Shown piece by piece: positions 10,601 through 22,340 of a DNA stretch of 64,000 nucleotides. The notes under the pieces were generated by a model, which saw only the letters and a program-made list of their open reading frames with translations, made no database searches and had not been told where the DNA came from. The DNA lies in assembly GCA_010093485.1 (NCBI GenBank), contig MU001502.1, positions 1,508,057 to 1,572,056 of the forward strand, written 5' to 3'. Position numbers and translations under genes: made by a program. This DNA comes from Karstenula rhodostoma CBS 690.94. Taxonomy: Eukaryota > Ascomycota > Dothideomycetes > Pleosporales > Didymosphaeriaceae. Within the stretch, counting starts at the first letter, position 1. Every line of letters begins with the position of its first letter.

Positions 10601-13600
10601 ATGGCGGCTCCACACCAATACCACCAGCCGAATGCGCCCGACGACGCCGATTCCGACCTCGAGCTTGATCTCGAGGAACTCGACCCGCTCGCCGGTAGAT
10701 CTTCTGCTTCGCCGGCGCGGAACACTTCAAGTGCGCCCAAGAAACCCTACCATGAGCTGGGCGCAAGAATACCGCTGAGGAATCTGAGGGTCGGCAGGTT
10801 GCGGGGAAACAGACGGAGGCAGGAGCCCGAGGAAGAGGAAGAGGATCTACGGGGGCTGATAGAGGATGGAAACAGGCACTCGGACAGTAGCCACGGGCAG
10901 TCAGGAGACGAAGACTCGGCATTACTATCCTCACGCGCCGACGACCCTCCGAGACACCAGCCGAAGCCGAGCGCTCTCTCGCGGTTCCAGTCCACCATAC
11001 GCCTTCCCAGCTTCCTCTCCGCTGCCAGCCCAAACCGACCAGGCATACAGTTAGGCCAAAGTACTCCCGAACAAGACGATGCAGAAGAAGAGCACGATCC
11101 CACCACCCAGCGTACCGTCGCCGTCGGCCAGGCACAAGTCGCCCGATTTCCTGCCAACGCCGTTTCCAACGCCAAATACACCCCATGGAGCTTTCTTCCG
11201 CGTACCTTGTATAACGAGTTCTCTTTTTTCATCAACATGTACTTTTTGCTTGTTGCGTTGTCTCAAATTATACCCGCTCTGAGAATCGGATACCTTTCGA
11301 CCTATGTTGTACCGCTGGGGTTTGTCGTTTCCGTCACCCTGGGAAAGGAGGCTTTTGACGATATTGCGAGAAGAAGAAGAGATGCAGAGGCGAATTCGGA
11401 ACCGTACACAGTACTGAAATTCGAGGAAATTGGCGGAAACGGAGTTGCGCCAGGACGAGATTCGACCAGGAGGCGGAGACTGCGCAGGGGAAAAGGAGCA
11501 AGTGGCGGGCGCACGACTGATATTGAGGACGAGGAACAACAAATAGCCACGACTGGTGGTCTTCCCACTGCTAGGTAAGTTCCGCTCATAACGCAACCTG
11601 CCCTCTACCAGACTCACGCTGATGAAGATTCCAGTTATTGGGAACTCGTCAAACCTTCTCGCAGCCTAAAGGTTGGTGACATAGTCAAGCTAGGAAAGGA
11701 CCAGCGTGTTCCTGCCGACATGGTTATCCTGAAGAGCTATTCGGCAGATTCAGAGATGACCATTCACTCTGCAGAGACACCGGCAGATGCAGGTGCCTCT
11801 GGAGAAGCATTCATTCGTACAGATCAACTTGACGGAGAGACCGACTGGAAGCTGCGTCTCACATCTCCGCTTACCCAAAACCTTGATGTTGGAGAGTACA
11901 CTAGACTACGCGTTACCGCAGGCAAACCAGACAAGAAAGTGAACGAGTTTTATGGCACAGTTGAGCTTCAACCGAAACGGAAACGCGAGTACGATCCTCA
12001 CGAGGATCAACGCTCTGCAACCGAAGAAGCCCAGTCTTCCCCACTAGGTATCGACAACACGATATGGGCAAACACTGTACTCGCCTCCAGCTGCAATGTT
12101 CTCGCTGTGGTGATTTACACCGGACCCCAAACACGGCAAGCTCTCTCCACGTCCGCCTCTCGGTCAAAGACCGGTCTATTGGAACTAGAGATCAACGTTC
12201 TCACCAAGTTCCTGTGTATCTTCACACTTTCGCTGTCCTTCGTCCTGGTTGCTCTCAACCGGTTTCAAGACATTGATGGTCAGAAGTGGTATGTGTCGAT
12301 GATGCGATTTTTGATTCTATTCTCCACGATTGTGCCTGTCGGGTTGCGTGTCAACCTGGATATGGGCAAGTCGGTCTACGCATGGTTCATCGAACACGAC
12401 AAGAGCATTCCAGGAACCGTCGTACGAACCAGTACCATTCCGGAAGATCTCGGCCGAGTGGAGTATCTTTTGAGTGATAAAACGGGTACCTTGACTCAGA
12501 ATGGTAATGGATACGAACATATCTTAAGGATTGCAGCTAATGAAACACAGAAATGGAGATGAAAAAGATTCATGTCGGAACGGTCTCCTACGCCAACGAA
12601 GCTATGGACGAAGTCGCAACATACGTCCAGCAAAGTTTTTCGACCCCTTCCGGCGAAGCGCCTTCATTTGTAACGCCCTCATCTACCTACATCGCCCCGC
12701 TCACGTCTGCAACGCGAACTCGCCGCGAGATCGGCTCGCGTGTTCGCGATGTTGTATTGGCTCTTGCTCTGTGTCACAACGTCACTCCAATCACGGAAGA
12801 AGAGGATGGACAAATGGCTACCAGCTACCAGGCCTCTTCTCCGGATGAGATCGCTATCATTCGGTGGACAGAAGCGGTTGGACTCCGACTCGTACAACGC
12901 GACCGAGAATCAATGACACTCCAGTCCTGCGACAGTGGCAATAATGTCGTTCGCGTACGCATCCTCAATGTCTTCCCGTTCACTTCTGAAAGTAAGAGAA
13001 TGGGCATAGTCGTCAAATTCTGGCATGGACCTACCGATTCACCTTCGAACGAGGATGGAGAGATCTGGTTTTACCAAAAAGGCGCTGACACAGTCATGAC
13101 TTCGATCGTAGCCGCAAATGATTGGCTCGATGAAGAGACTGCCAATATGGCTCGTGAAGGTCTCCGGACGCTCGTAGTGGGTCGTAAGAAGCTCTCAGCG
13201 CAGGCATACCAGAATTTCTCTGTCAAGCTTGCACAAGCGTCGCTCGCACTCCACAACCGTGACAACGCAGTCGCAGACGTGGTCAAAGAATATCTCGAAA
13301 ACGACCTTGAGCTTCTCGGTGTTACTGGTGTGGAAGACAAGCTCCAAAAAGATGTTAAGCCATCCCTGGAGCTTCTTCGTAATGCTGGTATCAAAATCTG
13401 GATGTTGACGGGTGACAAAGTCGAGACAGCGCGCTGTGTAGCCGTGAGTTCAAAGCTGGTCGCACGCGGGCAGTATGTGCATACCATCGAAAAGAGTAGG
13501 TCCATCCTTGTGATGTTTGCTGGATGGAGTTCTAATAATTTCTAGTGAAACGCAAAGACCTCGCTCATTCGTCCCTCGACTTCCTCCGCGGGAAGACCGA

Positions 13601-14594
13601 TGCTTGTCTCCTCATTGATGGCGAGTCCCTTGCCTTGATGCTCAACCACTACCGCCAAGAATTCATCTCCATCGCCGTGCAACTTCCCGCTGTCGTAGCC
13701 TGTCGCTGCTCACCTACACAGAAAGCTGATGTGGCCTATCTCATCCGTGACTACACGAAGAAGCGCGTCTGCTGCATCGGCGACGGCGGCAACGACGTAT
13801 CCATGATCCAAGCCGCCGACGTCGGCGTCGGCATCGTCGGAAAAGAAGGCAAACAAGCCTCCCTCGCTGCCGACTTCTCGATCGACCAGTTCTGCTATCT
13901 CGTCAAACTCCTCGTCTGGCACGGTCGCAACTCGTACAAGCGCAGCGCCAAGCTGTCGCAGTTCGTCATCCACAGAGGCTTGATCATCAGCATCTGCCAA
14001 ACCGTATACTCCCTTGCTACATCCTTCGAACCCAACGCCCTCTACCGCGACTGGCTGCTCGTCGGCTACTCAACAATCTACACCATGATGCCCGTCTTCT
14101 CGCTCGTGCTGGACCGCGACGTCGACGAATCCGTGGCGAACCTGTATCCCGAACTCTACGCTGAACTCAAGCTCGGCCGCTCCCTCTCCACGAAATCCTT
14201 CCTGATATGGGTCGCCGTGAGTATCTACCAAGGCAGCATGATCCAAGGCCTCTCCCAGCTCCTCGTCGGCGTCGGCGAGCCCTCCAACCCCATATTTAGC
14301 CGCATGGTCGCTGTTTCCTTCTCCGTGCTCGTCGTCAACGAGCTCGTCATGGTCGCCATGGAAGTCACGACGTGGCACTGGCTCATGATTGCGTCCATCT
14401 TCGGCACAGCGAGTATATACTTTGGCAGCGTGCCGTTCTTGGGCGCGTACTATGATCTGGGGTTTGTGAGTAGTCTGGGATTCTGGTGGAAGTTTGCGGT
14501 TATTGCGGCGATTGGCTTGATTCCGCCGTATGTGGCGAAGGTGGTGGGGAGGACGTTGAAGCCGCCGAGTTATCGGAAGGTGCAGGGGTTGTAG
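10601..14594 (+). CDS. neo1: P4-type ATPase (aminophospholipid flippase), Neo1 type
   Basis: ATP-driven flippase that moves phospholipids to the cytosolic leaflet of Golgi and endosomal membranes; the NEO1 subclass works without a Cdc50 subunit. Exons 10601-11574, 11635-12503, 12551-13495 and 13546-14594 join in frame to 1278 aa. Key motifs: DGETDWKLR at about residue 391 (the P4 actuator motif in its Neo1 form), the phosphorylation site DKTGTLTQ with catalytic Asp606, a nucleotide-binding region, and the hinge GDGGNDV at about 1008-1014. The first two membrane helices follow the WSFLPRTLYNEFSFF stretch; the rest sit after the hinge. Intron 2 cuts immediately after the catalytic loop and restores the expected NEME sequence. 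The acidic N-terminal tail is typical. Divergent from sec16. Confidence 0.95.
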
Positions 14595-14914
14595 GGGGGG
14601 TTTATTGAGCGGGTTTTATCTTGCATAGCGTTTTATTGGGGTGGGAATTTCATCTCTTGTTCTCTGGTGATTAGGCCTTGTATATGATAGGAGCGCTTTC
14701 TGCTTACACGTGGTACGACATGGAAAGAACACGAGCTTAGTCATTGCCTAAGCAGACAACCCCTCCTCAGCCGTAGACCTCCTTCTTCTCTTGCCCTACA
14801 ATCACATTCTCCCACGCTTACGATACTCGACCGCATCACGTCGTCATTACCATCGGATTCCGGAGTTTTCGCTGTATCGATCCAGCTGAAGCGACACACA
14901 GCCTTGGACTCAAT
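14595..14914. other. Intergenic, neo1 3' side to HET locus
   Basis: 320 bp holding the neo1 3' UTR and the upstream side of the HET locus. It includes a CT-rich tract at about 14760-14800. Nothing else seen. Confidence 0.5.
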
Positions 14915-16788
14915 ATGGCTACTTTGATGCCTGAGGGCTCACGCGACTCCGGAACCTGCCCGGCATGCTTCAAGATCATGGAGTTCTTTCGAAAAGTACA
15001 ATCCTTCAGTGATATAGTTCATGAAGAGCGTCGCCTTGGAAGCATCTCAGAGGTCACCAGCATGCCATGTCCGCACTCTGAATCGATACAGGTCTTGTGG
15101 GATAGTGGGAAACCAATGGATTTGAATGTCTCTGATACTTGGACAGTTGCTCTTTATAGCTGCCCCAGTGACATTGCATTCTATTTCCGCGGCCCGGGAC
15201 CGAAGTCATACTTCTTCAGGACCTTCAGTTTAATGGCCAAACCTGATCAAATTGGACATACTGGGGAATCGAGAGTCATAGATGCTGAGTGGATCGACCA
15301 TGCGGTCCCACAATTGTGGTACGACACATGTCTCCAGGAGCATGGCGCCAAATGCGAAAAGCCCTTATGGATGGCTGCCCAACATGGGTCGATCGTGACG
15401 CCAGAATGGCTTATAAACGTCACGGAGTGGTGTTTAGTCCCTTACAGTTCCGAAGCTTCCAGATACTTGACTCTTTCATACACTTGGGGCTCTATGACTT
15501 GTCTCCGAACTACTGCCACACTTCTCGAACAGTTGCAGCAACTATATTCATTACTCACGACTTACCCCGCACAGTTCGATATGCCATAAGAACCACTAAA
15601 CTGCTAGGTGAGACCTATCTCTGGGTCGACAGCTTGTGCATTGTCCAGGATGACGCGGTTTCTCTGAAGCACAATCTCAATAACATGCATCATATATATG
15701 CTGGGTCAACTCTGTGTTTGGTGGCGTTTGCTGGCCTAGACGCAAATCACGGCTTGAGAGGGCTCGAAGGAATCTCGGCTCCAAGGGCCGTTGAACAACT
15801 TGTACTGCCGGTTGCTGGCCAGGAAGCGGTAATGTGGTACAACACTCCACGCGCCACATTTGACAGCCTTAGAGAAGTATCTACAGAGATCGGCAAAAGA
15901 TACAATGAGAGAGGCTGGACGTTCCAAGAGTTCATATTCGCCAAACGAAGGCTTATCTTCACCGAAGGACCTGTTAGCTGGATCTGCCCTTGTGCTACCT
16001 ATCGTGAGGATATGGTCGTTCAACTGCGCTCCCAAATACTGGCCGACTTGCCTGACGCGAAATGGAAAGACTGACAACGACCTAGTCTAGCAAGTTTAAG
16101 CAGGGTCGTATCTGAGTTCAACGTGCGGTACTTCACCTTTTGGGAGGATATTCTCAAGGCGTTTCTTGGGATACAGAACCATCTTCATAGGAACTTTGTC
16201 GGCTTGAATCATGGACATCCGGATATGTTCTTTGATATATCGTTGTTATGGGAGCCCGAGCTAGAAGTATCGCGACGAGGTTCTCCCCACGATGCACCGA
16301 CCGAAGAGAGGTACATGCCTACTTGGTCCTGGATGGGCTGGCATGGCTGCCTTGAATTCTTGCATGACGACGAGTATGAATGGAATTGGGCTCCTAAGAA
16401 TGGGATCGTCGAACCCGTTGCGCAATGGTTCGCTTTCCAGCAATCTGCATCGAGTATGCGTCCTATCACATGCGATTGGCACAAGTATAAGATGCTGGCT
16501 CGAGCAGATGCTTTCTGTATTCCCGATGGATGGACACGAATCAAAGACTCACCAGATGAAGATTTTTTTGAAATTGGGGTTGCACTGTTCTACTATCCTA
16601 TCCCAGTACCCTCGCTGGCATCGCCTATCGACCCGATCGTACAATTACGGTTTATATTCGCAGAGACAACTCGCGTATACTTTACAGCACGAAAGAATGA
16701 TACAGCCTACTATCTCTTAGAATATCAATACTACGTCACACTATATACACTTTCAGGCCAGTTCGCTGGGTATATGCGACTCTATTAA
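14915..16788 (+). pseudogene. Broken heterokaryon-incompatibility (HET) domain gene
   Basis: HET proteins trigger cell death after fusion of incompatible strains. Three consecutive pieces give one HET protein: 14915-15589 (ending in LTLSYTWGS, the start of the HET domain), 15289-16074 in another frame (LPRTVRYAI, YLWVDSLCIVQDD, a GLRGLEG-type stretch) and 16123-16788 (VSEFNVRYFTFWEDIL, PTWSWMGWHG). Moving from piece one to two needs a frame change near 15545-15575, equal to one missing or two extra bases, inside the domain where no good intron fits. Pieces two and three share a frame but are separated by a TGA at 16072-16074 with coherent protein on both sides. An unusual intron or a sequencing error could mimic either lesion, but two together favour a pseudogene. 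Confidence 0.75.
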
Positions 16789-17394
16789 AAGGCAGACGAG
16801 GCCAGTATTATTAAAAAGCACAGCATCGAGCTCGTTACAGTAGTGAAGGGATAGACGGCAGACCTTTCTTAAAAAATGTATAATAGAGATGCATATTATT
16901 TTGCGCTATGCGTTTATTAGGAGGGTGGAGTCGCGAAACGGCTGGGCACCTGCAAGATCTTTGCCGATGCGTGGGAGAAGGAAATGGAACCTAGTGGAGC
17001 TAACCTTGGGATAATGCGATATATTTTTATGTCTACCTGTTCGTTAGAGATCCAGCTAATTTCTTAGAGTGCGGGTTCGGGACGAAGAAGGAAGTATACC
17101 CATATAGCGACAATGCATTTTCGACGCTCCCGAGGGCTGCAAAGCTACCGATGGCGCTAGTAATGCTATACCAGAAGCGGTTTGATTGGATCTAGTAAGT
17201 GCTCACGTAACACATCGGTCGCGGCGCGAGTGAGACCTAAAGATTATGAGGTAAGATCGGCTCCATAGGAATGGAGAAGCGAAACAGCCTGATATTGATC
17301 CCACGCCGCAATAAGAGTCAGATTTGCCCCCAGCATCACATACATTCCCTTTCGTTCTACGAGCCCACTCTTTTCAATCCCCGCAATCGCAGCT
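16789..17394. other. Intergenic with possible gene debris
   Basis: Between the HET locus and the acyltransferase. Two short protein-like open stretches on the + strand, about 16921-17067 and 17070-17195, lie in different frames and each ends in a stop. They may be remains of a decayed gene but match nothing I recognise. The last ~120 bases are the acyltransferase 5' region. Confidence 0.35.
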
Positions 17395-18792
17395 ATGTCG
17401 ACATACCCGCATTTGGGGCCTTTTGGCCAAATGATTGGCGTACATACCTACAACGTCAAGACCCTAGGCTTTACCACACCTGACGATGCTGCGCAAGAAA
17501 GAGCCATTGCCAGTCTCACCGAAGCAGCAAACAAACTCGTGTCCCACTTCCCATGGCTCGCTGGGCAAGTCATCAACTCGGACGCGAGTCCGACCAGCTC
17601 GGGAACCTTCAAAATCGTGCCATATCCCCCACACGAGGGACCAGCCAAGTTTATACATGTCAAAGACCGCAAGGAGCTTGTCCAACCGTATCAAACCATC
17701 CTGGAAGCAAAGGCGCCCCTCTATTTGCTCGATGGTCGCATTCTAAGCCCAGGCTACGGATTCCCGTACATGTACCCGTCTGCGGAGAACATGCCGGTGT
17801 TCTACGCACAAGTCAACCTGCTAAAGGGGGGCATTCTCCTCACCGTAAACGCACAGCACAACACCATGGATGCAAATGCAGACAGCCGGATCATCAAATA
17901 CTTCGCGCGTCTTTGCGCCGGTGGAGAGGTCACTCCAGAAGAGTTAAAACTAGGCAATGCCGACCGCGATACCATATTTCCTTCCACCACAAATGGCGAC
18001 GAGCTCGACAAGCTCGAGTGGTTCCGCGTACCCTCGATGCTTCCCTTCTCGCCCCCGTGGCCGCCGCAATACGGCAACGCGCCATGGCACTGTTTCCGCA
18101 TCCCAGCATCCAGCATCGCCGCGCTGAAAGACATGGCGAAGAGCGCCACATCCACCAGCTCCACCAACGAAGCGTACACCGCGCCGTACTTCTCCACCGA
18201 TGACATCCTCACCGCCCTGATATGGAAGCACCTCGTGCGCAGCCGCGCGCTCACATCCACCGCCGACACTACCAGCGGCGCGGTCCGCGCCGTGAACGGC
18301 CGCCCGCACTTCGATCCGCCCCTCCCGGCAGGCTACATCGGCCACGCGGTAACCTGCGTGTGGACCCACATTCCCTTGTCCGAGCTGCTCAGCCTGCCGC
18401 TCCCCTCCCTCGCCTTCGCACTCCGCAAGAACCTGATCGAGGACGCATCCCCCCACCAACTGAAAAGCCTGGTACACCTGCTGCGCACGACGGAAGATAG
18501 AACGACGATCAATTATGGCGCTACCATGAACTTGGAGACCGATCTCATGGTCACGAGCCACGTCGGGCACGGTATCTATGAAGCGGACTTTGGGGCGCAG
18601 AGTGGGCTGGGGAAACCGGATTTCGTGCGGCGGCCGAATTTGCCGGATGGGAGGGGGCTGGCTTATTTGCTGCCTAAAGGGAGAGATGGGAGTGTGGATG
18701 TTGTGGCGGGATTGTTTGAGGGGGAGGTGAGAGAGTTGAGGGAGGGGGTAGGGAGTGACGAGTGGGAGAGGTGGGTGGAGTATATTGGGTAG
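17395..18792 (+). CDS. BAHD-type acyltransferase (transferase family, trichothecene acetyltransferase-like)
   Basis: Enzyme of the CoA-dependent acyltransferase superfamily that moves an acyl group onto hydroxyl or amine groups of small molecules; substrate unknown. Single-exon, 465 aa, a normal length for the family. The catalytic HxxxD motif is present as H155-N-T-M-D159, and the structural DFG motif near the C-terminus begins at Asp398 (DFGAQSGLGKP). Start at 17395 chosen because family-like sequence (LGPFGQMIG) begins a few residues later; an upstream ORF at 17271 is in a different frame. The 3' half is much more GC-rich than its surroundings, giving a 372-aa antisense shadow ORF. It sits alone, with no polyketide synthase, NRPS or P450 nearby, so no metabolite cluster is visible here. 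Resemblance to trichothecene 3-O-acetyltransferase is family level only. Confidence 0.85.
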   Translation: MSTYPHLGPFGQMIGVHTYNVKTLGFTTPDDAAQERAIASLTEAANKLVSHFPWLAGQVINSDASPTSSGTFKIVPYPPHEGPAKFIHVKDRKELVQPYQTILEAKAPLYLLDGRILSPGYGFPYMYPSAENMPVFYAQVNLLKGGILLTVNAQHNTMDANADSRIIKYFARLCAGGEVTPEELKLGNADRDTIFPSTTNGDELDKLEWFRVPSMLPFSPPWPPQYGNAPWHCFRIPASSIAALKDMAKSATSTSSTNEAYTAPYFSTDDILTALIWKHLVRSRALTSTADTTSGAVRAVNGRPHFDPPLPAGYIGHAVTCVWTHIPLSELLSLPLPSLAFALRKNLIEDASPHQLKSLVHLLRTTEDRTTINYGATMNLETDLMVTSHVGHGIYEADFGAQSGLGKPDFVRRPNLPDGRGLAYLLPKGRDGSVDVVAGLFEGEVRELREGVGSDEWERWVEYIG

Positions 18793-18995
18793 GTGGGTAC
18801 GGCCGATGTTGTCCGTGTTCGAGAAGAAGCCTGTGAATTTGAAGTCGCTGTGAGCTTCGTAGTTGTAGAAGCCTTTATTGGTGTCGCAGATATCGCTTTG
18901 GGCATTGATTCCCAGGGTAAGGAGATAGCCAAGCGCTGCGATTGTGGAAAGACGGCTTATGGTTGGAATCGAAGGAGTGTGTTTTGGGGATAATG
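18793..18995 (-). CDS. Possible secreted-protein fragment (doubtful)
   Basis: On the minus strand, just beyond the end of the acyltransferase, the reading frame encodes a hydrophobic, signal-peptide-like run (LSTIAALGYLLTLGINAQ) followed by a Cys-containing polar stretch with SDICDTNKGFYNYEAHSDF. The frame continues into antisense of the acyltransferase, where the sequence becomes arginine/glycine-rich and no longer protein-like. There is no ATG directly before the hydrophobic run; the nearest in-frame ones are at 19056 and 19068. It may be the start of a small secreted protein whose remainder is lost, a spliced gene I cannot complete, or chance. Confidence 0.2.
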
Positions 18996-21900
18996 AAAGT
19001 TTTTTTTTGTACGTGTAGTGAAGAATTGAGATCCAGTACAGAGGTAACCCCGTCATTTTATACAACATATTGCACTGCCTGTGATTTTAAGATGCTCCTT
19101 CGCCAGGACGGAGTTTCAGGACTACGGTGTACCTGCGCAGGGCGTTGGCTTACGCTAAGCGAGAACGGGTATGTCTAGTGAACGTGAAATGTTAGAGCTA
19201 TGAACTTTTACTCGAGAAGTGGTCAACATTCTTCGGAAAATTTCAAATAATGATACAACAACAATTGATCGTGGTTTAGTCGTCCAGTCAAGTACGCCTC
19301 AAAATACTCAAGGTTGCGACCTCGTAGGCGGGTCACGGAGTTGCCTATGTCTCGTGGCCCGCGTTGGAGCATAGATGTAAGCCTACGCTAACACTCAGCC
19401 GCAGCAAGGTACGACGTACGGGCATCAGTATAAATTTACTACCTGCTCATGTGCAATGCACTGTCCCATTTCAATCTTATCTATCTTGGGTAACCTGAGC
19501 GGATTGTCGTGTACCTGCATACAGGAGTGCTCCGGCGCGTGCGCCTCTGAGCTGGAAGAAACTAGAAACACGCACATTCTTGCTTGTATTATGATACCGG
19601 TTTAGATACCAGAATACAAACATGGGTCGAGATTCGGGAAGGTTCAGCCCGAATGAGCTCGACGTGAATCATTGAGGCGAGCGAACTTCACTACAAGATT
19701 GGAAGGTACCATATATATTAAGCCATTTCGGAGGACCTCCAGAGCATAGCCTGGTACAGCCCATTCAATGATTGTTTCACGACAATTTCTGACTGGATCT
19801 AGAAAATGCTGCACGGGTCGGTTGGAAAAGGTCGCAGCTTACGTCGTGTTTCACGAACGGAGATTATGCGACTTCGTGGGGGCCGATGCTTCCCTGTGGG
19901 CCCGTCGTGTAGTTTCTATTAGGTGGTATCTTCAGGTGATTTTGGCCTTCATCATTCCCTTCACGTAGAATACAAGATGATACGCTCTTAGTACGGAACG
20001 GTTCGAACGAACATGCTGCCTGATGATGAACAATTTTGTTCAGCAGGCGCCAAAACTTCCATCCGTGTGTTCAACATAGCTTTTAGATTCCGCTAAACCA
20101 TCTAAATGGGGTCGTTTATGGCATTGTTTAATCGAGTGCTGAACGCAGAAATTGTGGAGAGACACTGACGGATGCAGCGCCTTATATACTCTTTCGTGGT
20201 CTATTCATCACCATCACATTATGATGAGTGCGTGCAAAAGCAAGGCGCATACACCTACCTAAGCTTATCTTCGGAAGCCAGAACTGTGACCCGCTAGGGC
20301 GCGGCAAAGTCACACATAAGCTGCCCCCTTGCTAGTTTTAGGCTTTCTTGGAACATAGAAATACTCGAGAGAGCCTTTTCAGTGCACTCGGTTTTTTTAC
20401 GTCTTTGTTTCTGGATTTTGCAGCAACGGAGAGAACAAGTTACTACTCAATTGGTAGATCTTTTGTTGGTAAAGCGAGTATATCGTAAGCTCTGCAGTGA
20501 TCTTCGTTTTAATGGTGCATAGTATAACATCCGAGACAACTCCAACATGTCACTACGTGCTTTAACTTTCGATGAGAACCCACATACAAGAGAGCATGGA
20601 TTCTCTTGAAGTGATTTGACGATGCACTTACATCCGGTTGTGTAGACCGAGCCCAAGCATATAAGCTATTCTGAGTTGTTTTAGATTTCTAAGCTTGGAC
20701 GACAGCGAGAAACCTTGTTCAGCCGTGGATTTGTTTGAGCAGCCACGCAGAGCTCAGCCATAATGCTTGTTCCCTTCAGGTTTTGGCTGTTGATCTAGAA
20801 GCTTCCATACACAAGAGCACAGAGCGACAAGATCTGCTTTGAGGATACAATTGCATGTGAAAGGGAGGGAAACCCCAAGCATATGAACCTTCCCTGATTG
20901 CTTTCAATATATAGACTGCGCCAGAAGCGGGAAGCATTATCGGGTGCGCTGATTTCCAAGAGAGACGTGAAACTTCTACGGACCCGTCCTCGACATAAAT
21001 GGAAAATTGTAGGTATTAGTATGGATATGGCCTTCACTGCTACAGCAGTGGAATCCTTCAGCTCCATTTTTTTTTTTAATTTTGGTGACATGCTGATGTT
21101 TGAGACGTGAGAAGGTAGCGACAAAAAGACGCATCGGCCACCATGGCACAAACTTTGATTCCTTGGAATTTAGGCCTGGTCGTAGACCAGGGGCATCATT
21201 CAACCGACGAAGATCTTTGGGCTCTATATACTACTTCTCCAAGGCAATCTCATCGACAGTAGTGCGAAACTTTTGGCTTAATCTTGTCACGTCCGGAGAG
21301 AACTTCCACATGTCGGGTTTGTAATGAGACTTGGAAAGGGCAATATCACATACACCACAGATATCGGTGGGCGTTGAACTCTTCAATCTGGCGCAGCTAC
21401 ATCTCCCCAGAACTCAAAGTCTTCGGTTCCTTTTACGATTGCTAGGCAAGGCTCCTACATCATTTGGACGAAGCGGGGTCTTGAGACAGTGGGAGATACG
21501 AACCCATGAATTCGAAGTATACTTGTTTTTGTATCCAGGAACGATACCATGTGCGAAAGCACGAAGTCTGAGGTTGTCTTTTAGGGGTTCTGGACAAAGC
21601 TTCAACATACCAAGGCCCTTGATGGTTTTTGAGACCAAGTGCACAAGCAACACATGCGGCGTTCTTCTCATGACTTTTTAAGTCCATGGTGACATGAGAG
21701 TCTGCGAAGATCTAAAGATCAAAGTAAACCCCAGACAGCTCGCACATTCGTAGCGACTTGCAGTATTTTGAGACCGCTGGAGCGATCGCAGCACATATGC
21801 ACTTTCGTTTGAATCTTTTGGCATGCCCAAACCTATACCCATTGACTTGGGGATTATAGGCGTGCCTTTTAAGTATAGACATAATCGCTCTAGTGTTTAT

Positions 21901-22227
21901 CCCAAGACGGATGTCAGCACGAGGTATTGTTCTGAAGTCTTTCGCCTTGGGAAATGTCTCTTGATTCGAACCCGAACAATTTGGAACATTACGAAAGTAC
22001 ACACAGCACATAGTAAGTACCGAATGAGTCTTTTTGTTGTAACAGAAGTACCTTGAAAGCATACAAGAATCGCTCTTTTGTTCACCTGAAGGTTCATGCT
22101 GGCACATAAGATCGACGAATGCTGGTGACTTTTTGACGGATTTCCTTGGATGAGAGTCACAGACCTTGGGAACACTGAGTTGCAGAATCTAGATGATGTT
22201 GGCTGCCCAGATGCCTTTCATGGGAAC
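18996..22227. other. Gene-free accessory DNA
   Basis: No convincing gene. ORFs are short and have no domains. Traces of the array modules seen at 24-26 kb may be present: a tract near 21519 resembles module A and one near 21621 resembles module C. A poly-T run lies at about 21067-21079. Probably old, diverged repeat DNA. Confidence 0.5.
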
Positions 22228-22340
22228 AATCCCACATCCACGGTTGCACGTGGCTCACCCCACCGATCACCCCAACATTCCCTCCCTCTCCTCGCGGGGA
22301 CCTCCCTATTGTCTTCCACGATCCCGGGATCCCCACACAT
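22228..22340 (+). repeat. ~110-bp dispersed repeat, copy 2, intergenic
   Basis: Second copy of the element at 2237-2350, differing by scattered substitutions and small indels (for example a few extra bases in the CCCTCC tract). It lies in gene-free DNA. Similarity ends just after GGATCCCCACA on the right and near AATCCCA on the left. Same orientation as the coding copy. Confidence 0.75.

Noticed and set aside
15480..15600. An intron to explain the frame change in the HET gene (donor near 15499, acceptor at 15572).
   Set aside because: It would restore frame but has a poor donor (GTCTCC) and would delete the conserved LPRT region of the HET domain.
17802..19068. 372-aa minus-strand ORF and other ORFs antisense to the acyltransferase.
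   Set aside because: The part overlapping the acyltransferase is an Arg/Gly/Ala-rich shadow of a GC-rich gene. Only the non-overlapping start was kept as a weak observation.
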